Below are positions 42,312-51,427 of a stretch of 64,000 nt of DNA, piece after piece. The translations under genes were made by a program, and so were the position numbers. Within the stretch, counting starts at the first letter, position 1; every line of letters starts with the position of its first letter. The notes beneath the pieces were generated by a model that saw only the letters and a program-made list of their open reading frames with translations, ran no database searches and was not told where the DNA came from. Source of the stretch: Virgibacillus sp. MSP4-1 (lineage in GTDB: Bacteria > Bacillota > Bacilli > Bacillales > Alkalibacillaceae); the NCBI RefSeq assembly GCF_010092505.1, contig NZ_CP048021.1, positions 1,054,001 to 1,118,000 of the forward strand, in the 5' to 3' direction.

Positions 42312-43805
42312 TCAACCCCTTTCAAACGGATAAGTAACCATTCCTTCAGGAGGAGCAAGGTCCTCGAGACTGCACGCTCCCTGTCTATAGTGCAGATCAT
42401 CATTCATTTCTCTTCGGCCGGTAGGAATGACATAACGTTCATCATACTTCGCCACGCCTAATAAACGGGCCATTTCTTCAATCGTTTCTATATCCATATC
42501 CGCTTCCTCAAGTAATTTACTTTCATTCAATTCGTCAACTCCGCCTACGTTAACCCGTCTCATGTGAACACGCATAGCTGTTAACTTTAACAAAACTTTA
42601 CGAACCACTTTGGTGTCACCAGCCGAGAGCAGGTTAGCTAAGTATTCTACCGGAATACGCATCTGGTCTACAGTCGGAATATATCCATCTGTATCCAGCT
42701 CATCTTCATTCGTTACATGATTCATTATTGGACTGAGTGGCGGAACATACCAAACCATTGGCAATGTCCGATATTCCGGGTGTAAAGGCAGGGCTATTTT
42801 CCATTTGAGCACCATTTTATAAATAGGTGAATCCTGTGCAGCCTTTACCCATTCATTATTAATTCCATTCTTATAAGCCTCTTCCTGAACTTGTTCGTCA
42901 AATGGATCCAAAAAGACTGATAACTGAGATTCATACAAATCTTTAGGATCTTCTACAGATGCGGCTTCTTTCACCCGATCTGCATCGTACAACACAACCC
43001 CTATATAACGAAGTCGTCCTACACAAGTCTCTGAACAGATGGTTGGGAGGCCTGCTTCTGTTCTTGGATAGCAGAAGTTGCACTTTTCGGCCTTATGGGT
43101 ATTCCAATTATAATAAACTTTATTGTAAGGGCAGCCGTTCATACAGAAGCGCCACCCTCTGCATTCCTCCTGATCAACCAGCACAATACCATCTTCATCT
43201 CTCTTATAAAGAGCTCCGGATGGACAGGAAGCTACACAGGACGGATTTAAGCAGTGTTCGCAAATCCGTGGTAAATACATCATGAAGGTCTTTTCATATT
43301 CCATAGCGATATGCTCCTGCATCTGCTGGTTGCTTGGGTCACGTGGAACAACCTCACTTCCGCCAGCCAGGTCGTCATCCCAGTTAGGTCCCCATTCTGG
43401 TTTATCAATGTATTCACCTGTTATCATAGACTTTGGTCTTGCTACAGGCAGATGTTCTTTTTTAGGAGCATGGATTAAATGATCAAAATCGTAAGTCCAT
43501 GGCTCATAGTAATCATCTATAGACTCCAAATTTGGATTGTAGAAAATATTTAGTAGTTTCGTTACAGGACCACCGGCACGTAAACGGAGCTTTCCATTTT
43601 TGTATTCCCAGCCCCCTTTATAGCGATCCTGGTTTTCCCATTCCTGCGGGTAGCCGACGCCCGGTCTCGTTTCCACATTATTAAACCAGACATATTCCAT
43701 TCCGGGTCTGTTTGTCCAAGTCGTTTTACAGGTTACTGAACATGTATGACAGCCGATACATTTATCCAGATGCATGACCATCATTACTTGTGCTTTAACG
43801 TTCAA
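42312..43805 (-). CDS. narH: Respiratory nitrate reductase beta subunit
   Basis: 497 aa. Four Cys groups: CIGCHTCSVTCK (about 16-27), CEHCLNPSCVASCP (about 184-197), CRGWRFCMNGCPYNK (about 217-231; Trp in place of the second Cys, the mark of the 3Fe-4S cluster of NarH), and CNFCYPRTEAGLPTICSETC. Shuttles electrons from NarI to NarG. TTG start at 43805, overlapping the narG end by 11 bp, with GGAGG 9 nt upstream inside narG. Confidence 0.95.
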   Translation of the reverse strand: MNVKAQVMMVMHLDKCIGCHTCSVTCKTTWTNRPGMEYVWFNNVETRPGVGYPQEWENQDRYKGGWEYKNGKLRLRAGGPVTKLLNIFYNPNLESIDDYYEPWTYDFDHLIHAPKKEHLPVARPKSMITGEYIDKPEWGPNWDDDLAGGSEVVPRDPSNQQMQEHIAMEYEKTFMMYLPRICEHCLNPSCVASCPSGALYKRDEDGIVLVDQEECRGWRFCMNGCPYNKVYYNWNTHKAEKCNFCYPRTEAGLPTICSETCVGRLRYIGVVLYDADRVKEAASVEDPKDLYESQLSVFLDPFDEQVQEEAYKNGINNEWVKAAQDSPIYKMVLKWKIALPLHPEYRTLPMVWYVPPLSPIMNHVTNEDELDTDGYIPTVDQMRIPVEYLANLLSAGDTKVVRKVLLKLTAMRVHMRRVNVGGVDELNESKLLEEADMDIETIEEMARLLGVAKYDERYVIPTGRREMNDDLHYRQGACSLEDLAPPEGMVTYPFERG

Positions 43806-46800
43806 GCCAATTTACCTCCTTCAATGGTCTGATTACGGCCAATGTATCCCGTTGACTTCCCGTAGGACCATAATAATTAAATCCATAACTTAATTGTGAA
43901 TATCCGCCAATCATATGGGTTGGTTTCGCTTTGATCCGTGTCACACTGTTATGCGTACCCCCGCGTTTATTGCTGACCTTGGATCCAGGAACACCCATGG
44001 TTCGGTCCTGGGCATGATACATATAGGCCATTCCCTGTGGCATTCGATAAGTTAAAACAACTCGTGCGGAAATAGCCCCGTTACGGTTATATACTTCAAT
44101 CCAGTCATTATCCTTCAAACCAATCGAAGACCCGTCCTTTTCATTCATCCAAACCACTTGCCAGCCTCTGAACAGCTGGGTCATCCAGGCTGTTTCGGTA
44201 AACATTGTATGAATTCCCCATTTCTGGTGGGGAGTAAGGTAACGCAGGGTAATGGATTTCCCGTTTTCTTCAGCTTCCTGTTCCCCTTTTATATACGGAC
44301 CATAAGCTAAAGGGGGTAAGTATGTGGGTAAAGCTTCTCCGTAATCTAAAATCATCTCGTGGTCCAGATAGAAGCTTTGCCGACCTGTCAAAGTTCTCCA
44401 CGGAATGTTATATTCTGTATTCACGGTAAATGGAGAATATCTGCGATGGTCCTTCTCCAAACCGCTCCAAACCGGTGTTGAAATCGTATGGCGGGGCTGG
44501 GCTGTCAGATCCATTAACGTGTAGGCATCTTCTTCACGGCCTTTAGCAATGTCAGACAGTTTCTGGCCTGTTTTCTTTTCAAGCGAAGTCCAGCCCTCCA
44601 CGGCCCTTTTTCCATTCGTTGCCCCTGACATAAGCAAAATGGTTTCAATCGCTTTTTTATCCGTATATAAATCAGGATGTCCTTTCCCAATTCCTTCCCG
44701 TTTAGAGAGCCCTAACCGTTCCTTTAATTCTTCATAAACCTTATCTCCCGGAAGACTGACTCCCTTATTTCCGTAGCCTTTTTTCAGGGTATCCCCAATC
44801 GTTGTCATCTTTTGATAAACATTAGGATAATCCCGTTTGACCACTTGAAATTTTGGCATCGTCTTACCAGGAATCGCTTCGACTTCACCTTTTCTCCAAT
44901 CGAGAATTTCCCCATTCGGCTGGGCAATTTCATCCTCTGAATCATGACCTAACGGGGACATCATCAGTTCTTCTGTTTCAGGTAAGTGTTCTTCGGCTAA
45001 CTCAGAAAATACCTTACTGATTTCACGGAAAATATCCCAATCACTTCTCGCATCCCATGGAGGAGAAATCGCTGCATTAAACGGATGGATAAATGGATGA
45101 AGATCCGTTGTACTAATGTCATACTTTTCATACCAGGTTGCAGTAGGAAGAACAATATCTGAAAACAGCCCTGAACTGGTCATACGAAAATCAATACTGA
45201 CAAATAAATCTGTCTTCCCTTCTGCGGATTGTTCTTTCATATTCACATCCTCAGGCAGCCAGGAAACCTCAGAATCTGCCAGTACCTGATCATCTCCTCC
45301 AATTAGATGCTTTACAAAGTATTCATGACCTTTTCCACTGTCCCCTAATAAGTTTGAACGCCAATTAAAAAAGACTCTTGGGAAATTTCGCGGGTCATCT
45401 GGATTTTCAATGGCCCAATCGATTTCTTCCTTTTTTATTTTTTCAACGACATTGTTTACAATTTCTTCTTCCGTAGAAGCTCCACTTTGTCTTGCTTCTT
45501 TCACTAAATCAATCGAGTTTTGTGAGAATTGCGGGAATGAAGGGAGCCAGCCAAGTCTTGCAGCCAGTGCATTTACATCAGCCGGGTGCATATGTTTATA
45601 TTTACTTCCCCATTCATCCTCTGTTGTTTCTGACTTTTCTTCATATCGATATTGATCCGTTGCAAAGTAAAAGAAAGAGGTCCCATTTTGAAAACGAGGC
45701 GGTACTCCCCAATCTCTGGCAAAAGCAACGGTCTGCCACCCTTCAATGGGCCTTACTTTTTCCTGACCTACATAATGGGCCCATCCTCCACCGTTTACTC
45801 CTTGTGAACCTGTTAAGAGGACGAGGTTCAAAATCGCCCGGTAAATTTGATCACTATGGAACCAGTGATTTGTTCCACCTCCCATAGCTATCATCGACTT
45901 TCCTTTTGTTCTGGCTGCAGTATCAGCAAACTCTTTGGCCACTTGAATCACATGCTGCTTATTGACGCCCGTGATGCTCTCCTGCCAGGCTGGTGTGAAT
46001 GGTTTAGGATCGTCATAATCGACCGGATAATCACCGGGTAAACCACGATTTATACCTGTATGAGCCATCATTAAATCATATACAGTGGTCACACATAGCT
46101 CATCACCGTCTTTATTTTTAATGTATTTAACAGGGACTCCACGTTCCACGTTTTTGCCATTTTCCTGTGCAAACTGTGGAAACTCCACCTGAACAGTATC
46201 ATCATACTTGGAAATAAAACTAAGCTCAGGATTCATTTCTGTACCATCACTTTTTTCTAATTGTAAATTCCAGTTGCTTTCACCATCCCAACGATGTCCC
46301 TGTGTCCCGTTTGGTACCTCTAATTGATCTGTATTCGCATCCCATACTACCGTTTTCCACTCTCCAAGCTTCTGATTTTGGTCAAAATCTGCAGCATGTA
46401 AAAAGCGACCGGAACGGTGTTTGCCATTTTTCTGGTTAAGTGTGACTAAAAATGGTAAGTCCGTGAACTTTTTTGTATATTCCTCAAAGTATGGAGTGGG
46501 CTGCTTTACATAAAATTCTTTTAACACCACATGGGTCATGGCCATCGCAAGGGCTCCATCTGTTCCAGCCCGTGCCGGCAGCCAGATATCCGCAAATTTT
46601 TCATAGTCTGCATAATCCGGACTGACTCCGACAACCTTCGTTCCGTTATATCTGGATTCCACCATAAAGTGGGCATCTGGTGTCCTGGTTTGGGGGAGAT
46701 TGGTTCCCCAGATGATAAAATACTTGGTGTTGTACCAGTCAGCACTTTCAGGTACGTCCGTCTGCTCTCCCCATACCTGCGGAGAAGCTGGAGGCAGGTC

Positions 46801-47475
46801 TGCATACCAATCGTAAAAACTTAAAATGGTCCCTCCGATTAATGATAAAAATCGGGTTCCACCGGCATAACTCACCATGGACATGGCAGGTATCGGACTA
46901 AAGCCTGTCACACGATCGGGGCCGTATTTTTTTATTGTATGAATGGTTGCACTTCCAATCATTTCGCACACTTCACGCCAGCTTGCTCTTACAAATCCAC
47001 CTTTCCCCCTGGCATTTACATATTTAGCTCGTTTTTCCGGATCCGAGGTAATATGACTCCAGGCTTCTACTGGATTGTGCCCCTCTTCCATTTCTGCTTT
47101 CCACATCTTATATAAGTCGCCCCGAACATAAGGATATTTCACACGAACCGGGCTGTATGTATACCAGGAATAGCTTGCACCTCTAGGACAGCCTCTGGGT
47201 TCATATTCAGGAAAATCCGCACCTGTAGTTGGATAATCCGTTTGCTGAGTTTCAGATGTGATAATTCCATCCTTCACATAAATTTTCCAGCTGCATGACC
47301 CCGTACAGTTTACTCCATGAGTGGATCGGACAATTTTATCGTGCTGCCATCTTTTTCGATACATCCCTTCCCAATCACGGGGTCTGGGACTGTGTTCAGT
47401 GAAATTATCATTGATTCGTACCCCGTGCTTCAGGTGTTTCAGTCGTTGCCATACCTTGTTATGTTTATTAACCAT
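43795..47475 (-). CDS. narG: Respiratory nitrate reductase alpha subunit
   Basis: 1226 aa. Iron-sulfur ligands HGVNCTGSCSW (His53, Cys57, Cys61) and RGCPRGASYSW (Cys96); Mo-Asp region FYDWYADLPPASPQVWGEQTD (about 232-252); C-terminal GGYSQLSYGFNYYGPTGSQRD. Catalyses nitrate to nitrite with Mo-bisMGD, on the cytoplasmic side. ATG 47475 chosen: AGGATGAGG SD upstream and 8-bp overlap with the preceding small gene; a start at 47523 would overlap it by 56 bp. Confidence 0.95.
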   Translation of the reverse strand: MVNKHNKVWQRLKHLKHGVRINDNFTEHSPRPRDWEGMYRKRWQHDKIVRSTHGVNCTGSCSWKIYVKDGIITSETQQTDYPTTGADFPEYEPRGCPRGASYSWYTYSPVRVKYPYVRGDLYKMWKAEMEEGHNPVEAWSHITSDPEKRAKYVNARGKGGFVRASWREVCEMIGSATIHTIKKYGPDRVTGFSPIPAMSMVSYAGGTRFLSLIGGTILSFYDWYADLPPASPQVWGEQTDVPESADWYNTKYFIIWGTNLPQTRTPDAHFMVESRYNGTKVVGVSPDYADYEKFADIWLPARAGTDGALAMAMTHVVLKEFYVKQPTPYFEEYTKKFTDLPFLVTLNQKNGKHRSGRFLHAADFDQNQKLGEWKTVVWDANTDQLEVPNGTQGHRWDGESNWNLQLEKSDGTEMNPELSFISKYDDTVQVEFPQFAQENGKNVERGVPVKYIKNKDGDELCVTTVYDLMMAHTGINRGLPGDYPVDYDDPKPFTPAWQESITGVNKQHVIQVAKEFADTAARTKGKSMIAMGGGTNHWFHSDQIYRAILNLVLLTGSQGVNGGGWAHYVGQEKVRPIEGWQTVAFARDWGVPPRFQNGTSFFYFATDQYRYEEKSETTEDEWGSKYKHMHPADVNALAARLGWLPSFPQFSQNSIDLVKEARQSGASTEEEIVNNVVEKIKKEEIDWAIENPDDPRNFPRVFFNWRSNLLGDSGKGHEYFVKHLIGGDDQVLADSEVSWLPEDVNMKEQSAEGKTDLFVSIDFRMTSSGLFSDIVLPTATWYEKYDISTTDLHPFIHPFNAAISPPWDARSDWDIFREISKVFSELAEEHLPETEELMMSPLGHDSEDEIAQPNGEILDWRKGEVEAIPGKTMPKFQVVKRDYPNVYQKMTTIGDTLKKGYGNKGVSLPGDKVYEELKERLGLSKREGIGKGHPDLYTDKKAIETILLMSGATNGKRAVEGWTSLEKKTGQKLSDIAKGREEDAYTLMDLTAQPRHTISTPVWSGLEKDHRRYSPFTVNTEYNIPWRTLTGRQSFYLDHEMILDYGEALPTYLPPLAYGPYIKGEQEAEENGKSITLRYLTPHQKWGIHTMFTETAWMTQLFRGWQVVWMNEKDGSSIGLKDNDWIEVYNRNGAISARVVLTYRMPQGMAYMYHAQDRTMGVPGSKVSNKRGGTHNSVTRIKAKPTHMIGGYSQLSYGFNYYGPTGSQRDTLAVIRPLKEVNWLER

Positions 47476-47749
47476 TCGCCTCATCCTTTTTATTTTCTTG
47501 CGCAATTGGATTAAATCGTTCACCTAATACTTTAAAACTGCCCTCACCTTCCTGTAATTCCTCGAGGAAAGTTTTAAAATCCGGGGCATTCCCGGCAACG
47601 AGGAACAGCCTTTCGATGTCATCCAGTTTATTCTTTTTATAGATATCCTGAATTACTTCAGGAGGAAGGTCGCCAAAACGCATCGTTACCAACGCAATCA
47701 GGTCTTCCCGATCCTGAACGAGATCAGCCTGTTCTTCAAATTCAAACAT
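47468..47749 (-). CDS. Small acidic protein upstream of narG, unknown function
   Basis: 93 aa: MFEFEEQADLVQDREDLIALVTMRFGDLPPEVIQDIYKKNKLDDIERLFLVAGNAPDFKTFLEEL then a charged tail. No Cys, no membrane segment; probably helical. AAGGAG SD before the ATG and an 8-bp overlap with narG suggest co-translation with it. Not one of the classical narGHJI products. I cannot name a family. Confidence 0.7.
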   Translation of the reverse strand: MFEFEEQADLVQDREDLIALVTMRFGDLPPEVIQDIYKKNKLDDIERLFLVAGNAPDFKTFLEELQEGEGSFKVLGERFNPIAQENKKDEANG

Positions 47750-47763
47750 ATTTAATCCTCTCC

Positions 47764-48078
47764 TTAAGGTTTTATCATTTTAAAATAATCCGCAATCATG
47801 ATTTCCTTCATCTTTTCAGCGGATTCACGTATGAATTCTTTGATTTCATGACCAGTGTTTTCGATTTGTTTTGATGTGAAATTTTTTGAGAGCTGTTGAG
47901 AAAAGCTCTCTCCAAAATGAAGGATAATCTCCATTCCATCATCCTTTTCTATTGCCTTTGCCTGTACATCAAAAGAATGTATATGAAACTTTCCTAATTC
48001 TGAGATCAGCTCTTCATATAATGGTTTTGAAACGGTTCGAAGAGGCTGTACTTTGAGTTTATTTTCTGTTGACTTCAT
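47764..48078 (-). CDS. Small protein in the nar operon, unknown function
   Basis: 104 aa. Mixed alpha/beta pattern: basic N-terminus (ENKLKVQPLRTVSKPLYEELISELGKFHIHSFDVQAKAIEKDDGMEIILHFGESF), helical C-terminus. AAAGGTGG SD 7 nt before ATG; 15 bp before the hemerythrin gene's stop and 14 bp ahead of the next small gene. Conserved position suggests nitrate respiration support, which is inference only. Confidence 0.65.
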   Translation of the reverse strand: MKSTENKLKVQPLRTVSKPLYEELISELGKFHIHSFDVQAKAIEKDDGMEIILHFGESFSQQLSKNFTSKQIENTGHEIKEFIRESAEKMKEIMIADYFKMIKP

Positions 48079-48093
48079 ATCTTCACCACCTTT

Positions 48094-48510
48094 TTAATGT
48101 TCAGGTAATACCTTTTCTTCCTCGTCATTATGTAATTGGTCAATTAAAATCAATGCCTGAAATCGATCTAATACATTTTTGCCTACCCCGTCTTTATTAA
48201 GAAGGTCTTTAATTTCCCGGACGAGAATTCTTAACAAATCATGGTCTCTCGTTAATGCAATCACCGAATCCCTTAATTCTGAAGATTCTTCTGCCATTTC
48301 TTTGTATAACCCCTCTTCTTCTGAAGCGGCATGTTGTAACGTGCGTGTTTCCCAATGCTCTAAGGTTACAAATGCAATCTCTTCTGCCTTTTCCCAATCT
48401 CCTTTTTCTAATAGATATCCAAGAAGCTCCGTTAATTCCTGCGCCTCAATTATTGCAGCTTCATGAATGGCGGAATGACTGGCTAACTTTCTTAAGCCTG
48501 GCGCTGACAT
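48094..48510 (-). CDS. Hemerythrin-like HHE domain protein
   Basis: 138 aa. His/Glu ligand pattern of a four-helix di-iron bundle: HSAIHEA (about 12-18), LEHWETRTLQHAASEEE (about 50-66), TRDHDLLR (about 85-92) and QLHNDEEEKVLPEH (about 125-138), ending right after the last His. Binds O2 or NO, or senses iron in known relatives. First gene of the nar transcription unit. ATG 48510 from AAAGGAAG SD. Confidence 0.8.
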   Translation of the reverse strand: MSAPGLRKLASHSAIHEAAIIEAQELTELLGYLLEKGDWEKAEEIAFVTLEHWETRTLQHAASEEEGLYKEMAEESSELRDSVIALTRDHDLLRILVREIKDLLNKDGVGKNVLDRFQALILIDQLHNDEEEKVLPEH

Positions 48511-48583
48511 ATATTCACTTCCTTTCATTTGCACTTACCATTAATTATTTGTCGAACCAATTATTTCTATTCATGGAAAAGAA

Positions 48584-48616
48584 TAAAAAAGAGCTGGACC
48601 TGAAGTCCAACTCTTA
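48584..48616 (-). terminator. Terminator of the PAS histidine kinase gene
   Basis: GAGCTGGAC (48591-48599) / GTCCAACTC (48605-48613), one mismatch, T6 on the minus strand. Separates the kinase from the nar operon, so they are not one transcript. Confidence 0.75.
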
Positions 48617-48656
48617 AAAACACTTATTTTTATCCTATAAGATTCCTATATGTAAA

Positions 48657-50099
48657 TTATGTACCAGATTTGCAATCACTTAAACCTTGATAACTCTCTA
48701 TTTCTCTAACCTTAGGTAAACAAATCGTAAAAGTAGTTCCATCATCCGGTTTACTGTTCAGCTTAATTTTACCCTGATGATGTTCAATAATTCGATAGGA
48801 TACCATTAAGCCAAGGCCTGTTCCTTCCTCTTTGGTTGTATAAAAAGACTTGCCGATCTTTTCCAGTTGATTCTCAGGAATTCCCGCACCATAATCCGTT
48901 ACTTTTATATACCCATTTATGCAATCCTGACAAAGCTGAATTTCGACGTTATGGTTAGGAGCAGATGCCTCTATGGCATTCTTCACTAAATTAATTAATA
49001 CCTGTTTTAGTTGAGCTTCATCACCATGTACAAACACATCCGGTAAATGCTCATTCTTTTTTAGATATATATGATTCTTATTCGCCTGTATTTCCATAAG
49101 GGAGAATACATCCTGTATAATATCCTTCAAATTATGCTGACCAAAGTGATTATTTGGCTTTGCGAACGAAAGCATGTTTACTGCCATTGTTTCCATTCGT
49201 TCCACTTCCGCCTTTAATATATTGATATAGTCTTTCGTGTTAATAGTGCCTGCCTCCATGAGCTGTAGAAAACCTTTAATAGAAGTCAGTGGATTTTTTA
49301 TTTCATGAACTATACCGGCACTCAACTCTCCTGTCAGAGCCAGTTTTTCTGTTTGCATAGCCAGTTTTTCAGCTTCAATTTGTTTATCAATGGCCTTTAG
49401 ATTCCCCAATATGTAAGAGTCCTGATCTTTCTCTATTCGGTAAAACACGGAATCAACCCATACATAGGAACCTATATTTTTCTTTACACGAAAGCGTACT
49501 TGTTTCTCCTCAGAATTATACGATAGAGTTTTAAATATATATTTAACCCGGTTGCGGTCCTGGGGATGAACATAGTCAAAGGCCGAACGTCCTATCAACA
49601 GATCTGATTTGTAGCCAAAGGCATGATTTACAGATGGTGTTACATATGTGATCGCACCATTATCATTATAGTAAGCAATGACATCGGAAATATATTTTGA
49701 GAGATTATGATATTTCTCCTCCAGTTCAACAAAATCATTTCTGAGTTTTATGGTATCTGCATAATCCATGCAAAGCTGAACATAGTTTTGGCGACTGTCG
49801 TATGGGTATATGTAAAGCTTTGTTGTAACAAGATTGTCCCCATTGGTTCGCAAGGTTATATTTTGGATTTCTGCGGATATCCTACCTGTTAATACCTCAT
49901 CTATATATAATTGGAGGCGGTTATAGTCCTTTTCCGGAAATATATCCTGCAGGAAAACAGGCGAATTTTTCTCATATCCTAACAGTCGATAGCTTTGCTG
50001 GTTTGCATATACGATTGTATTGCTATCCGTAATCATAATTGGACCAGGTACATTGTCTAAAACCTTATTGAAGTTTAAAAGTGTTTCCTGCATGTTCAT
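48657..50099 (-). CDS. Cytoplasmic two-PAS sensor histidine kinase
   Basis: 480 aa, no membrane segment. PAS1 (about 10-115), PAS2 with PAC (about 135-250, ISDVIAYYNDNGAITYVTPSVNHAFGY), HisKA with SAGIVHEIKNPLTSIKGFLQLM (phospho-His near 267), HATPase with NLVKNAIEAS (N box), DYGAGIP (G1) and GTGLGLMVSY (G2). Domain order recalls KinA/KinE sporulation kinases that feed the Spo0 phosphorelay; no response regulator is adjacent, which fits an orphan kinase. The position beside nar could also mean redox sensing. ATG 50099 with GGAG 8 nt upstream. Confidence 0.88.
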   Translation of the reverse strand: MNMQETLLNFNKVLDNVPGPIMITDSNTIVYANQQSYRLLGYEKNSPVFLQDIFPEKDYNRLQLYIDEVLTGRISAEIQNITLRTNGDNLVTTKLYIYPYDSRQNYVQLCMDYADTIKLRNDFVELEEKYHNLSKYISDVIAYYNDNGAITYVTPSVNHAFGYKSDLLIGRSAFDYVHPQDRNRVKYIFKTLSYNSEEKQVRFRVKKNIGSYVWVDSVFYRIEKDQDSYILGNLKAIDKQIEAEKLAMQTEKLALTGELSAGIVHEIKNPLTSIKGFLQLMEAGTINTKDYINILKAEVERMETMAVNMLSFAKPNNHFGQHNLKDIIQDVFSLMEIQANKNHIYLKKNEHLPDVFVHGDEAQLKQVLINLVKNAIEASAPNHNVEIQLCQDCINGYIKVTDYGAGIPENQLEKIGKSFYTTKEEGTGLGLMVSYRIIEHHQGKIKLNSKPDDGTTFTICLPKVREIESYQGLSDCKSGT

Positions 50100-50310
50100 T
50101 ATGAATACTCCTTTAACTAGATTTCTCCGATGATGTGACAAGTGCGTTTATATCTATTTTATAAGCTTCATACCCTCAATTCCCTCTATATAAACACTTT
50201 ACACTTAAAAATGTATAATTTATTGAACTTCAGTTACATTTTAAGAATATGCATTATTTTATTTTTATCGTTCAACTTAATACAGAGTAAACCAATAAGG
50301 AGAATTCACA

Positions 50311-51273
50311 ATGCTTGAACTTTTAAAAAAAGGAAACAAGTCTTCAGGTATTGCCGCACTTGGAAATGCAGGACTGGCAGTAGCTAAAGGAATTGCTGCT
50401 GCCATCAGTGGCAGTGGTGCGATGTTTGCAACAACGATTCACTCCATAGCAGATGCTACAAACCAGGGATTTGTTTTTTTCGGAAGTGCATTAGCAGAAA
50501 AAGAACCAACAGAAAAATTCCCTGCCGGTTTTGGGCGAGTCGTAAACTTGTTCGTGTTAGTAGCTGTAGTTGTAATTTCAATAATGGCTTACGAGACCAT
50601 TATTAAAGGATGGCATTTCATTCAGAATCCAAGTGAAGCTACACATCTATGGTTAAATATTGGGATTTTAACCTTATCCATTATGGTTGATGGCTATATT
50701 TTATGGAAAGCAATGAAGGAAATTGCCGAGGAATCCCGTACAGAAGCGAGTGGATTTTCCGTTATTCCGGAAGCATTTCGTCATTTACAATATGCTTCTC
50801 CCCCTACACGCCTCGTTTTTTATGAGGATATTGTAGCGACATCAGGTGCATTCTTAGCCTTAATTAGTATTCTTCTTGCCCATTTTACAGGCTTTCTGCT
50901 TTTGGATGGTATCGGGACAATGCTTATAGGTATTCTTTTAATCGGAATTGCATTGAAAATCGGATATGATAATACGATTGGTTTAATTGGTGTTGCCGCA
51001 CCTGCCAAAATTGAAAATCGGATTGCTGAACTTATTTTAGATGAACCCCAGGTCGTCGATATATCTGAAATGAAGGTTATACAGGTAGGAAGACAATATC
51101 ATGTAGATAGTTATATCGAACTGACAGAAGGCTTGTCCCTCGAAAAAGCTGATGACATTAAAATTAAGGTTCAGAATAAAATCTTGAAGGATCCGGATAT
51201 TGATGATGTTACTTTAGGAATTTTAGAGTCTGATGACAAAAAATCATGGGAAGAGAGAAAACCCTCAAATTAA
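50311..51273 (+). CDS. Cation diffusion facilitator family transporter
   Basis: 320 aa, six membrane segments. Metal-site motif HSIADATNQGFVFFG (about 46-60) and C-terminal cytosolic domain with RQYHVDSYIEL and LSLEKADDIKIKVQNKI (about 270-300). Second D-motif region reads EDIVATSGAF (about 174-183). Probable Zn/Co/Mn efflux; metal not predictable. RBS AAGGAG precedes the ATG. Confidence 0.88.
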   Translation: MLELLKKGNKSSGIAALGNAGLAVAKGIAAAISGSGAMFATTIHSIADATNQGFVFFGSALAEKEPTEKFPAGFGRVVNLFVLVAVVVISIMAYETIIKGWHFIQNPSEATHLWLNIGILTLSIMVDGYILWKAMKEIAEESRTEASGFSVIPEAFRHLQYASPPTRLVFYEDIVATSGAFLALISILLAHFTGFLLLDGIGTMLIGILLIGIALKIGYDNTIGLIGVAAPAKIENRIAELILDEPQVVDISEMKVIQVGRQYHVDSYIELTEGLSLEKADDIKIKVQNKILKDPDIDDVTLGILESDDKKSWEERKPSN

Positions 51274-51278
51274 TTCAG

Positions 51279-51420
51279 AAGAGTTGGGACAAAAGTATTC
51301 AATTACCGATTATCCGTGGTCAGAGTCATGCCGCTCCGGACGAAACCGGGAGTGGCATGCATTTAACCACAGAATGTCTTATTTCCGACTTAAAGCAGGA
51401 GTCGCAGCCTGACAAACGGG
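51279..51420. repeat. Structured intergenic element with GAGTTGGGACAAAA start
   Basis: Begins GAGTTGGGACAAAA, a sequence I recognise from dispersed Bacillaceae repeats. Contains a nested hairpin: outer GTGGT/ACCAC and inner CATGCCGCTCC / GGAGTGGCATG, about 51324-51379. It could act as terminator for the CDF transporter; the T tract is absent. Confidence 0.45.
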
Positions 51421-51427
51421 CCCTTCA

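Noticed and set aside
45492-45887. 131-codon plus-strand frame within narG
   Set aside because: Antisense of a highly conserved gene; no start signals.
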